In this document: piece by piece, positions 1 to 6,817 of the stretch
Layout of the letters: every line of letters starts with the position of its first letter
How positions within the stretch are numbered: position 1 is the stretch's first letter
Assembly: GCA_041690035.1 (NCBI GenBank)
Contig: JBDNFC010000104.1
Span: forward strand, 1-14,467
Length of the DNA stretch: 14,467 nucleotides
DNA from: CALSPH01 sp041690035
Lineage (GTDB): Bacteria > Bacteroidota > Bacteroidia > NS11-12g > UBA955
Reading direction: 5' to 3'
Program-made: the position numbers and the translations under genes
Notes under the pieces: model-generated
Databases searched by the model: none
What the model was told of the DNA's origin: nothing
What the model saw: only the letters and a program-made list of their open reading frames with translations

Positions 1-6
1 AACATA

Positions 7-37
7 CAAATATACGCAATACAATCAAATCACCAAA
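7..37 (-). promoter_or_regulatory. Bacteroidota-type promoter facing the left edge
   Basis: On the minus strand, TTTG (34-37) is followed after 19 bp by TATATTTG (7-14), an exact fit to the Bacteroidota -7 consensus TAnnTTTG at the expected spacing from a -33 TTTG. It points out of the window, so it would drive a gene that is not visible, divergent from the recombinase gene. The match is seen; activity is inferred. Confidence 0.45.
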
Positions 38-120
38 TTTATTTTTTTATCTTAAAAGCCATGCTAATCAACAGATTGAAATTAATCATATTTCAAATAC
101 GCATTGCGTGTTTTTTGGCT

Positions 121-128
121 TATGTTTG
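121..128 (+). promoter_or_regulatory. Possible -7 element of the recombinase gene
   Basis: TATGTTTG fits the Bacteroidota -7 consensus TAnnTTTG and lies 30 bp before the ATG at 158. No TTTG is found 19-21 bp upstream; the nearest TTG (104-106) is only 14 bp away, so the promoter is incomplete or weak. The rest of positions 38-157 shows no gene. Confidence 0.35.
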
Positions 129-157
129 CAACAATGCAATATGCGCAGACTTAATTT

Positions 158-1258
158 ATGACCATAGATACTAAAATATTTTCTAAATCCCCTTTTACCG
201 CGGAGCTAGGCAAGCACAATAATAACACTGTTATTTGGGTAAGTTTTCCTAAAGAGGATAATCTTATTCTAAAATTTAAAACCCTCAAAGGGGCACATTG
301 GAGCAATACTCAAAAAAAATGGTATGTAAGAGATGTTGCATATTATAGAGAACTGTTTGCTCTGCCTTTAGGTAATTTTGAAATACCAATTCCAGCATTT
401 ATTCATCCCAATAATCATCAGGCGTATATAGATTATATAAACACTATTCGCCTAAAGGGATTTAGTCCCAATACACTCAAATCTTATAGCAATGAGTTTG
501 GTATATATTTAAAAACGTTAAAACAACACAGTGCTCAAGAAATAGAAGCAGAAAAATTGAGAAGCTATTTCTTATATTGTATAAATATTCTTCACCTTTC
601 AGAAAATACCATACACTCTCGTTTGAATGCACTTAAATTTTATTATGAAAAAGTACTTCACAGAGAAAAATTTTTTTTCGAGATTCCCCGTCCTGTTAGA
701 CAAACCATTCTGCCTAAAGTGTTAAGTACCAAAGATATTTCTAAAATGATATTGTTAACCGAGAATACTAAGCATCAGTTGATTCTTAAAATTTGCTATG
801 GCATGGGTTTGCGTGTCAGCGAAATTGTAAATTTAAAAATCACAGATATCGATAGCCAAAGAATGCAAGTATTAATAGAAGCAGCAAAAGGCAAAAAAGA
901 CAGATACGTAAACCTGCCAGAGACCGTAATTGAGCATCTGCGGTCGTATTATATGCTATATAAACCCGAAAAATATTTGTTTGAAGGCCAATATGGCGGA
1001 CAATATTCCATTAGAAGTGCGCAAGCTGTATTTAAACAAGCCTTAAAAAGAGCAAAAATAAACAAAATAATAGGCATTCATGGCCTGCGGCATAGCTACG
1101 CTACTCATTTGATGGAAAGTGGTGTGGATACCGTATTTATTCAACAATTACTTGGACATAGTGACATTAAAACCACTCAAATATACACCCATGTTAGCAA
1201 AAAAATAATAGAAAATGTAAAAAGCCCTTTGGATAATTTACCCCCTAATCCGCACTAG
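158..1258 (+). CDS. Tyrosine recombinase / integrase, XerC/D-like
   Basis: A 366-residue site-specific recombinase that would cut and rejoin DNA through a phosphotyrosine intermediate. The catalytic set is complete: Arg219 (GLRVSE), Lys244 (AKGKKDR), His308 and Arg311 (HGLRH), His334 (LLGH) and nucleophile Tyr343 (QIYTH). Residues about 85-175 form the SAM-like core-binding domain (SPNTLKSY, ENTIHSRLNALK). The first 80 residues are an extra N-terminal module (WSNTQKKWYVRD) absent from housekeeping XerC/XerD proteins, which are near 300 residues. That argues for an accessory integrase rather than the dimer-resolution enzyme. It stands alone: no excisionase, relaxase or cargo is visible, and the nearest neighbour is a decayed transposase fragment. 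The start is the first ATG of the frame and lies 30 bp after a -7-like element. It may serve an integron, a transposon or an unknown inversion site. The family is certain; the biological role is not. Confidence 0.93.
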   Translation: MTIDTKIFSKSPFTAELGKHNNNTVIWVSFPKEDNLILKFKTLKGAHWSNTQKKWYVRDVAYYRELFALPLGNFEIPIPAFIHPNNHQAYIDYINTIRLKGFSPNTLKSYSNEFGIYLKTLKQHSAQEIEAEKLRSYFLYCINILHLSENTIHSRLNALKFYYEKVLHREKFFFEIPRPVRQTILPKVLSTKDISKMILLTENTKHQLILKICYGMGLRVSEIVNLKITDIDSQRMQVLIEAAKGKKDRYVNLPETVIEHLRSYYMLYKPEKYLFEGQYGGQYSIRSAQAVFKQALKRAKINKIIGIHGLRHSYATHLMESGVDTVFIQQLLGHSDIKTTQIYTHVSKKIIENVKSPLDNLPPNPH

Positions 1259-1271
1259 AAATGCGCAATCT

Positions 1272-1304
1272 AAAAAGTGATCAATGGTATAAATCATTTT
1301 TTTT
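1272..1304 (+). terminator. Possible rho-independent terminator of the recombinase
   Basis: Starting 14 nt after the recombinase stop, AAAAAGTGAT (1272-1281) can pair with ATCATTTTTT (1293-1302) across an 11-nt loop, with one G-U pair, and the run of eight T ends at 1304. The stem is AT-rich and weak, so this is only a moderate call. It overlaps the end of the decayed transposase remnant on the other strand. Confidence 0.4.
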
Positions 1305-1605
1305 GTTCCTCTGTTATGTCTATAATTGCTTTAAGCAGCTTGTGATGTAGCTTTTATATGCGTAACTCTTTTTGCAGCAACTTTGTATCGGACGGAAGTT
1401 GTTCCAGTTCTTTATTTTTAATGACTGGTTTTGATTTTCGCATTGGTTTGCCTTTAAATTTCGAAACCTACTAAAGTATGATTCTAAAATCAATTTCATG
1501 CTTTAAACCTAATTTTCGATAACTTATCAAACCTAATAAATACTCGGCCATTATTGCCGCTTTTTCTTTTTGTCCATATTGTTTGCATTTTACTGTAAAC
1601 CTATT
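1297..1605 (-). pseudogene. Decayed IS3-family transposase OrfA (HTH) remnant
   Basis: Read on the minus strand in the frame whose codons end at multiples of three, this stretch gives a recognisable IS3-type OrfA interrupted by stops. The order is EKAAIMAEYLLG, then ISYRKLGLKHEIDFRIIL (the helix-turn-helix of HTH_Tnp_1), two adjacent TAG codons (1468-1473), VSKFKGKPMRKSK, KELEQLPSDTKLLQKELRI, a TAA (1354-1356), and KLHHKLLKAIIDITEEQKK. The last piece is the leucine-rich segment with the (A/D)IAEEQ-like end seen in Bacteroidota IS3 OrfA proteins. The frame is otherwise kept over about 100 codons, so decay so far is mostly by point mutation. No OrfB (DDE integrase) follows and no terminal inverted repeats were found, so the rest of the element has been lost. 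The assignment comes from motif pattern, not from a search. Confidence 0.7.
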
Positions 1606-1816
1606 TTAGGACGAAACATTGTGTGGCGTATAAAATTCATATCCATGTTAACAATACATGTATTTTTTTGAAGTAATGGAAATTTATCAAGATATTTAGG
1701 TAAATACATTCTTAGTCGCTAAAAACGTTGGCCAAAAAAAGGGCATCAAATTTATATTTTGCAAACAATTTGATCATTTTTTTACTACACAACTACATAA
1801 GCAGTTTCTATAAGTT
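1606..1816. other. Gene-free spacer between transposase remnant and terminator
   Basis: Together with the remnant and the terminators, this completes the roughly 600 bp between the recombinase stop and the tRNA. I see no supported gene. A 39-codon minus-strand frame (1590-1709) overlaps the 5' end of the transposase remnant but resembles nothing I recognise and has no promoter match. The stretch may be further decayed insertion-element sequence. Confidence 0.5.
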
Positions 1817-1852
1817 AAAAAAAAAGCAGATAAAAAAAATTATCTGCTTTTT
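1817..1852 (-). terminator. Strong terminator after tRNA-Leu (bidirectional)
   Basis: A perfect 13-bp stem AAAAAGCAGATAA / TTATCTGCTTTTT (1840-1852 and 1821-1833) with a 6-nt loop is followed on the minus strand by a T run reaching 1817. It begins 5 nt beyond the tRNA 3' end and so should end the tRNA transcript, including any read-through from the transketolase operon. On the plus strand the stem also ends in five T, so it could stop transcripts coming from the recombinase side. Confidence 0.85.
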
Positions 1853-1857
1853 AATAG

Positions 1858-1937
1858 TACCCGGAGCCGGGGTCGAACCGGCACGGTTGCCCACAGGTGT
1901 TTGAGACCAGCGCGTCTACCAATTCCGCCATCCGGGC
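1858..1937 (-). tRNA. tRNA-Leu(CAA)
   Basis: This 80-nt class II tRNA decodes UUG. The acceptor GCCCGGA pairs with TCCGGGT (a G-U at 1-72) and A73 follows. CCA is not encoded, so it must be added after transcription. The D-stem is GCG/CGC with GAATTGGTAGA in the loop, the anticodon loop CTCAAAC carries CAA at 1901-1903, the variable arm is TGGGCAACCGT, and the T-arm is GCCGG-TTCGACC-CCGGC. The anticodon stem is CTGGT/ACCTG, leaving one U-U mismatch at the second pair (genomic 1909 and 1895). It has its own promoter and terminator, and lies 57 bp past the transketolase C-subunit stop on the same strand. Confidence 0.95.
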
Positions 1938-1955
1938 AGTCCAAAATTGGGAATG

Positions 1956-1987
1956 CAAATGTATCTCCTTAATTTTGATTTTACAAA
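1956..1987 (-). promoter_or_regulatory. Promoter of tRNA-Leu, Bacteroidota -33/-7 type
   Basis: On the minus strand TTTG (1984-1987) is followed after exactly 20 bp by TACATTTG (1956-1963), a full match to TTTG-N19-21-TAnnTTTG. Transcription would start about 10 nt before the mature tRNA 5' end at 1937. The element sits in the 57-bp gap after the transketolase gene, so the tRNA need not depend on the operon. Confidence 0.75.
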
Positions 1988-1994
1988 GCTATTT

Positions 1995-2951
1995 TTAAAT
2001 TTTTCTTTTGATTACTTTTTCAGCTGCCAACACTACATCAGGGGTATCTATTTTATATTTAGCCATCAACTCATCGGGGGTGCCACTTTCGCCAAAACTA
2101 TCGTTTACAGCAACCATTTCTACAGGCATCGGAAAATTTTCTGCCAATAATTGGCAAATACTGTCACCTAATCCACCATTTTTTTGGTGTTCTTCTGCTG
2201 TTACCACACAGCGTGTTTTAGCCACAGATTTCAAAATCATCTCCCTATCTAATGGTTTAATGGTGTGAATATTTATTATTTCGGCACTAATACCTCTTTC
2301 TGCCAAAATATATGCCGCTTCTATACTTTTCCATACCAAGTGGCCTGTACAAAAAATACTTACATCACTGCCTTCGCTTAACATCAAGCCTTTGCCTATT
2401 TCAAATAGTTGATTCTCTGGAGTAAAAATTGGCACTTTTGGCCTGCCAAATCTAAGATAAACAGGGCCAACATGATTGGCAATAGCAATAGTGGCTGCCT
2501 TAGTTTGATTATAATCACAAGGATTAATTACAGTTAGATGTGGCAACATTTTCATCATTCCCAAATCTTCTAAAATTTGATGTGTGGCGCCATCTTCGCC
2601 TAGGGTTAAACCAGCATGCGATGCACAAATTTTTACATTTTTACCACTGTAGGCAATGCTTTGTCTTATTTGATCGTATACCCGGCCTGTGCTAAAGTTT
2701 GCAAAAGTACCTGTAAAAGGTATTTTTCCGGCAGAGGCCAAACCGGCTGCCATTCCCATCATATTAGCTTCTGCAATACCCGCTTGAAAAAAACGCTCTG
2801 GAAAAGCTTTTTGGAAAGCATCCATTTTTAAAGACCCAGTTAAATCTGCACATAGTGCCACAATTTTATCATTGCTTTGCGCCACCTCCAAAAGGCCTGC
2901 ACCAAAACCAGATCTTGTATCTGCATTCCCCAGTATTTCTATTTTTTTCAT
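1995..2951 (-). CDS. Transketolase C-terminal subunit (Pyr and C-terminal domains)
   Basis: A 318-residue half of a split transketolase, the ThDP enzyme that moves two-carbon ketol units between sugar phosphates in the cytosolic non-oxidative pentose phosphate pathway. Residues about 1-170 are the pyrimidine-binding domain: Glu61 in QAGIAEANMMGMAAGLA should contact the ThDP aminopyrimidine, followed by GTFANFSTGRVYDQIR and SHAGLTLGEDGATHQ. The remainder is the regulatory C-terminal domain (PVYLRFGRPKVP, HTIKPLD, VTAEEHQKNGG). Its length fits stand-alone C-subunits. The partner N-subunit lies upstream in the same operon (4351-5199) but is separated by a VWA-protein gene, whose stop is 6 nt before this ATG, so all three are probably cotranscribed. 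A 1-deoxyxylulose-5-phosphate synthase or a dehydrogenase E1 beta subunit is related in fold but fits the motifs less well. Confidence 0.93.
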   Translation of the reverse strand: MKKIEILGNADTRSGFGAGLLEVAQSNDKIVALCADLTGSLKMDAFQKAFPERFFQAGIAEANMMGMAAGLASAGKIPFTGTFANFSTGRVYDQIRQSIAYSGKNVKICASHAGLTLGEDGATHQILEDLGMMKMLPHLTVINPCDYNQTKAATIAIANHVGPVYLRFGRPKVPIFTPENQLFEIGKGLMLSEGSDVSIFCTGHLVWKSIEAAYILAERGISAEIINIHTIKPLDREMILKSVAKTRCVVTAEEHQKNGGLGDSICQLLAENFPMPVEMVAVNDSFGESGTPDELMAKYKIDTPDVVLAAEKVIKRKI

Positions 2952-2957
2952 TCTATT

Positions 2958-4349
2958 TTATAAGTTAACCATTGTAATTTCTGCAGTTTTTATAATAAAC
3001 TCTTGTGTAAATGAGTATATAGTGCGCGTTTCTGCTGTTGCTCTTGCCACTGCAATATAATTGCCCGGCTGCATTTTAATAAGTTGTTGTCTTGTGTTCT
3101 CATTCATATCCATCACCCATACCATTTGATTATTTTGCATATAAAAAATTGAAACCACCATATCTCTAGTTGTATTAAAATTTAAGATACCCGGTTGTGG
3201 AATTTCTACAGTAGTTGTATTATTTTGTTTTACTTCGATATTATTATAATAGATTCTAGGGATGCTTAATATCTCAATATCATATATGCCTACCAAATAT
3301 TCTTGTGTGGTGTTAAAAGTTTGAGCAAAAATAGTTTGAGTGCTGTCTTTTTTTCTTACAATACATTTTAAATCAGGATAATTTGTAACGCCCTGACATT
3401 TAAAATTAATTTTTCCTTGTGCAGCATCAATTGCTATAATGTTATGCCTGCCAGCTTGCAATTCAAAATTGTTTTTAAAAATCGGAGGCACAGTGTGAAT
3501 CATTAAATTATAGCTGTATAAAGGGTCTAAATACAACGTGTCTGGTATCCCCTTTCCATTTAAAGTATGCACATAATTAAACAATATTTTCCCATTTCGG
3601 CTATCCGTGATTGTGATTGGGACATTGGTTTCTAAAGGCCTGCCAGAATTTTCTAATAAATTAATTTGAGCAGAAGTGGTATTGAGTGCTTGCGAAATAA
3701 TTACATTAAATACATTTTCGAATTCTGCTTGAGTATTTGCATTGTAATACTTACCAACACACTCATAGGTTTTTCTAAACAACTCTTCTTTATTTCCTAT
3801 GCCTATGATAAAAGGTTGAAGAACGATTCCCTTTTTTAACAAAGCCGCAGCAATAGCGCATGGGTCTCCATAGCACTCTTCTACCCCATCTGTAATAAGA
3901 ATAATAATATTTCGTCCAGGAGTGGAAGGAAAATCCTCTGCAGCATTTAGAATACTATTGGCAATTAGCGTATAACCTTTTGGAGTTAAAGAACTAATTT
4001 TCTCTATTAATGCTGTTTTATTTCCGGGTTTAAAAGGCACTTCTAACCTTGTATCTTGGCAATTTTTTGCAACAATTGGAAATTGATGACCAAAAACCCT
4101 AAGCGCCAATTCAATATTTTGCAACTTATAAAGGCTGTCCACCATTTTTGTAAGCAATTTCTTAGCCACTTCCATTCTGCTGCTGCCATCCATATATTGC
4201 ACCATGCTATTGCTTGCGTCTAAAACAAAGAGTATTCGTGTTTTCTGTTTTGGAGAAGCAAACGCAGTATTCTGCGATAAGCAAGGTCTTACACTCATGC
4301 TAAAAAGCAGTGTAGTGCAAATAATATATATATAGTTTGTTTTTATCAT
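2958..4349 (-). CDS. Secreted von Willebrand factor A domain protein
   Basis: A 463-residue exported protein of unknown job. Residues 1-26 form a signal peptide (MIKTNYIYIICTTLLFSM, ending near CLSQ). A VWA domain spans about 35-215 with an intact metal site: Asp44-Ser46-Ser48 (DASNSM), Thr127 (PKGYT) and Asp154 (ITDGVEEC). A Cys pair follows (CYGDPC), with other Cys at CQDT and YECVGKYY. The pattern RVFGHQ, CQDT, LTPKGYT, DGVEECYGDPC is that of a bacterial VWA family. The C-terminal half is all-beta and appears to hold tandem repeats: NNFELQAGRHNIIAIDAAQG resembles NNIEVKQNNTTTVEIPQPG, and the last residues resemble a third start. I prefer ATG 4349 over GTG 4361 because it lies 1 nt after the upstream stop, has AGGTGA 8 nt before it, and gives a compact signal peptide. 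It may bind a ligand or surface structure in the periplasm; no enzyme motif is seen. Confidence 0.88.
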   Translation of the reverse strand: MIKTNYIYIICTTLLFSMSVRPCLSQNTAFASPKQKTRILFVLDASNSMVQYMDGSSRMEVAKKLLTKMVDSLYKLQNIELALRVFGHQFPIVAKNCQDTRLEVPFKPGNKTALIEKISSLTPKGYTLIANSILNAAEDFPSTPGRNIIILITDGVEECYGDPCAIAAALLKKGIVLQPFIIGIGNKEELFRKTYECVGKYYNANTQAEFENVFNVIISQALNTTSAQINLLENSGRPLETNVPITITDSRNGKILFNYVHTLNGKGIPDTLYLDPLYSYNLMIHTVPPIFKNNFELQAGRHNIIAIDAAQGKINFKCQGVTNYPDLKCIVRKKDSTQTIFAQTFNTTQEYLVGIYDIEILSIPRIYYNNIEVKQNNTTTVEIPQPGILNFNTTRDMVVSIFYMQNNQMVWVMDMNENTRQQLIKMQPGNYIAVARATAETRTIYSFTQEFIIKTAEITMVNL

Positions 4350-4350
4350 T

Positions 4351-5199
4351 TTAATAATCACCTAATGTTTCAGGTAATTGAGCCAAAGCCTGTTCCAATT
4401 GTGCATCATTGGGAGCAATACCATGCCAAGCATGCGAACCCATCATAAAGTCTACCCCTTGCCCCATCTCTGTTTTCATGATAATTACAGTAGGTTTTTT
4501 TAAACTTTCTAATTGCATTTTCAACTTTTTAAAAGTGTCCATTATTTCACTCATCTTATTGCCATTCATAGACAGTACATTCCAGCCAAAAGCTTCAAAC
4601 TTATTATTTAATTGATCAAAGCCCATAATATCAACGGTAGATCCATCAATTTGTTGTTTGTTTTCATCAACAGTAAGAATTAATTTATTTAGTTTCTGAT
4701 TTGCGGCATACATGATTGCTTCCCAATTTTGTCCTTCTTGCAATTCACCATCTCCCGTATTGCAATAAACTATTCCGCTATCCTTGTCAAGTCGTTTTTG
4801 CAGGGCATAACCTATTGCAACGCTTAATCCTTGTCCTAAACTGCCCGTAGCTATCCGTATACCTGGCAAACCCTCTTCTGTGGCAGGATGCCCTTGCAGC
4901 CTACTGTTCAATTTTCTAAAAGTAGCCAATTCTGAAACATCAAAATAACCAGATCTAGCCAAAACGCTATAAAAAACAGGTGAAATATGTCCATTAGATA
5001 AAATAAACACATCTTCGTTTTTGGCTTCCATAGTAAAATTGGCAGGATTGTGTTTCATTATATCAAAATATAATGCAGTAAGTAAATCAGCACAACCAAG
5101 CGAACCACCCGGATGACCGCTCTGGCAAACATGCACCATTCTAACAATATCGCGTCTAACTTGATGCGCTATTTTTTCTAAATCTACTACTTCTGCCAT
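4351..5199 (-). CDS. Transketolase N-terminal subunit (ThDP diphosphate-binding)
   Basis: A 282-residue N-terminal half of a split transketolase. It carries the active-site histidines in SGHPGGSLG (His29), SNGHISPVFY (His71) and GSHAWHGIAP near the end. The ThDP/Mg motif starts at GDGELQEGQNWEA (149-) and ends at Asn180 (VDENKQQIDG). It supplies the diphosphate-binding face, while the pyrimidine-binding face comes from the C-subunit at 1995-2951, so the active enzyme should be a hetero-oligomer. It is the first gene of a three-gene minus-strand operon; its stop TAA (4351-4353) is 1 nt from the ATG of the VWA gene, which suggests translational coupling. The ATG at 5199 gives the normal N-terminus with no extension. 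The segment is complete for the family. Confidence 0.94.
   Translation of the reverse strand: MAEVVDLEKIAHQVRRDIVRMVHVCQSGHPGGSLGCADLLTALYFDIMKHNPANFTMEAKNEDVFILSNGHISPVFYSVLARSGYFDVSELATFRKLNSRLQGHPATEEGLPGIRIATGSLGQGLSVAIGYALQKRLDKDSGIVYCNTGDGELQEGQNWEAIMYAANQKLNKLILTVDENKQQIDGSTVDIMGFDQLNNKFEAFGWNVLSMNGNKMSEIMDTFKKLKMQLESLKKPTVIIMKTEMGQGVDFMMGSHAWHGIAPNDAQLEQALAQLPETLGDY
4358..4363 (-). promoter_or_regulatory. Shine-Dalgarno match that favours ATG 4349 for the VWA gene
   Basis: AGGTGA on the minus strand lies inside the last codons of the transketolase N-subunit, 8 nt before ATG 4349. It complements the 16S 3' end core. Clear Shine-Dalgarno sites are uncommon in Bacteroidota, so this one helps choose the downstream ATG over the overlapping GTG at 4361. 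Confidence 0.45.
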
Positions 5200-5277
5200 G
5201 ATTAAAAATTATTTCTGCAAAGTTGTAATTTATTGCGCATTTTTTTTGACATTTGAACCAACAATATCCCACATCTT
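5200..5277. promoter_or_regulatory. Short divergent promoter region, weak candidates only
   Basis: This 78-bp gap separates the divergent transketolase operon and the FAD dehydrogenase gene and must hold both promoters. On the plus strand GACATTTG (5248-5255), one mismatch from TAnnTTTG, follows a TTG (5223-5225) after 22 bp. On the minus strand CAACTTTG (5218-5225), also one mismatch, lies about 20 nt before ATG 5199 but lacks a clear -33 TTTG. The two overlap, so the two transcripts could compete; this is inference. Confidence 0.25.
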
Positions 5278-6816
5278 TTGCCCAAGTTAATAGAAATACA
5301 ATTAAAACCACATCAAGTAATTGATAGTCAAATGATTTGCAACGAAATTAGGCAACAATTTGGCTTAAAAAATGAAAATATAACGATTTTAAAAAAGTCG
5401 CTTGACGCACGCAGTAAGCGGAATATTCATTACCTTATAAAAGCAGAAATAAATGATGACACAGCATCTATAAATCCCACAGAGGTATATAAACCCTCAA
5501 AAATAGGTCAAAAGAGCTGCCATGTAATTGGATTTGGCCCTGCTGGTATTTATGCAGCTTTAGAATTATTGGCCGCTGGTATTAAACCCATTATCATAGA
5601 ACGTGGAAAACCAGTAAAAGAGCGCAGAAGAGATTTAGCAAAGCTAAATAAAGAACTGTTGGTCAATGATGAATCTAATTATTGTTTTGGAGAAGGTGGT
5701 GCAGGTACATATTCTGATGGTAAATTATATACCCGTAGTAAAAAAAGAGGAGATGTAGCGAAAGTATTGGCAGCTTTTGTGCAATTTGGTGCTATTTCAG
5801 ACATAAATTTTGAAGCTCATCCGCATATAGGTACCAATAAATTACCCGCAATTATAGAAAAAATGCGCAAATACATTATTGAAAATGGGGGTGAAATACT
5901 TTTTAATACTTGCTTAACAGACCTTACCATCATTGGAAATAAAGTGCAGTCTATTACGGTTAATAATATTGATAAGCATTCTGTTGAAAATATTATTCTT
6001 GCCACAGGACATTCTGCAAGAGATATTTATTATCTATTGGAACGCAAAAAAATTGCATTGGAGTTAAAAGCATTTGCACTTGGAGTGCGGGTAGAACATC
6101 CCCAACTAATGGTAGACGAAATGCAATATCATTGTAAACTAAGGGGCGATTATTTACCAGCCGCAAGCTATAGTTTGGTTAATCAAGTGGGCAAAAGAGG
6201 TGTTTTTTCTTTTTGTATGTGTCCAGGAGGGATCATTGCCCCTGCGGCTACAGGACAAAATCAAGTGGTAGTAAATGGTTGGAGCCCAAGTAAAAGAAAT
6301 GGTCAATTTGCGAATAGCGGCATGGTTGTTCAACTTTTTGAAGACGATTTTAAACAGTTTAATAAAATGGGATCATTAGCAGGCTTAGGTTTTCAAAAAA
6401 GTGTAGAAGAGCGCTGCTATGAAGCTACTGGCTCTATAAAAGCACCTGCACAAAGAATCGGAGATTTCTTAAATGGCAGATTTTCTGCAGCAATTAATGC
6501 CAATAGTTATATTCCAGGTGTAGATTCTGCACAATTAAGCGATGTATTAAATCCATTTATAACCCAAGCATTGAAAGAAGGCATCCTTAATTTCGGAAAA
6601 AAACTACACGGTTTTGATAGCAACGAAGGGATTATGGTGGCAACAGAGAGCCGCACTAGCAGTCCTGTAAAAATACCAAGAGATACTGAAACATTGCAAC
6701 ACACACAACTAACAAACCTTTACCCTTGTGGAGAAGGAGCAGGATATGCTGGTGGTATTGTGAGTGCAGCATTAGATGGCATGGCATGTGCAAATGCAAT
6801 TATTAAAAAAAACTAA
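5278..6816 (+). CDS. FAD-dependent dehydrogenase, COG2509 type
   Basis: A 512-residue cytosolic flavoprotein whose substrate is not known. After about 80 N-terminal residues of an alpha/beta module (LIEIQLKPHQVID), a Rossmann FAD-binding motif begins at VIGFGPAGIYAALE (84-97) with the ribose-binding acid at IIIERG (108). The family-specific GEGGAGTYSDGKLYTR (138-153) follows, then ILATGHSARD, AFALGVRVEHPQ and SFCMCPGG. The C-terminal flavin contact is CGEGAGYAGGIVSAALDG (about 484-501). The length matches this family. No in-frame ATG exists before an internal Met at residue 19, while homologues of this type start with a short lead into a KEIQL-like strand, so TTG 5278 is the likely start; an in-frame TGA lies at 5254-5256. 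The next gene starts 1 nt after this stop, so the two form an operon. A thioredoxin-reductase-like role is unlikely because no CxxC disulfide motif is visible. Confidence 0.88.
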   Translation: MPKLIEIQLKPHQVIDSQMICNEIRQQFGLKNENITILKKSLDARSKRNIHYLIKAEINDDTASINPTEVYKPSKIGQKSCHVIGFGPAGIYAALELLAAGIKPIIIERGKPVKERRRDLAKLNKELLVNDESNYCFGEGGAGTYSDGKLYTRSKKRGDVAKVLAAFVQFGAISDINFEAHPHIGTNKLPAIIEKMRKYIIENGGEILFNTCLTDLTIIGNKVQSITVNNIDKHSVENIILATGHSARDIYYLLERKKIALELKAFALGVRVEHPQLMVDEMQYHCKLRGDYLPAASYSLVNQVGKRGVFSFCMCPGGIIAPAATGQNQVVVNGWSPSKRNGQFANSGMVVQLFEDDFKQFNKMGSLAGLGFQKSVEERCYEATGSIKAPAQRIGDFLNGRFSAAINANSYIPGVDSAQLSDVLNPFITQALKEGILNFGKKLHGFDSNEGIMVATESRTSSPVKIPRDTETLQHTQLTNLYPCGEGAGYAGGIVSAALDGMACANAIIKKN

Positions 6817-6817
6817 T

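Noticed and set aside
1590..1709. A 39-codon minus-strand frame beginning MYLPKYLDKF
   Set aside because: It overlaps the start of the transposase remnant in a different frame, has no promoter match and resembles no family I know. Frames this short arise often by chance.
1858..1937. tRNA-Leu as the attachment site of an element carrying the recombinase
   Set aside because: No second copy of the tRNA 3' end was found in the window, the decayed transposase and a terminator lie between, and no element cargo is visible. The left flank is outside the window, so this could not be tested fully.
4350..4361. GTG 4361 as start of the VWA gene
   Set aside because: It overlaps the transketolase N-subunit by 11 nt, and the AGGTGA site is well spaced only for ATG 4349.
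6776..6817. Upstream ATG as start of the CoA-binding protein
   Set aside because: It lies within the FAD dehydrogenase coding region and adds residues unlike the family; ATG 6818 gives the normal start right after the upstream stop.
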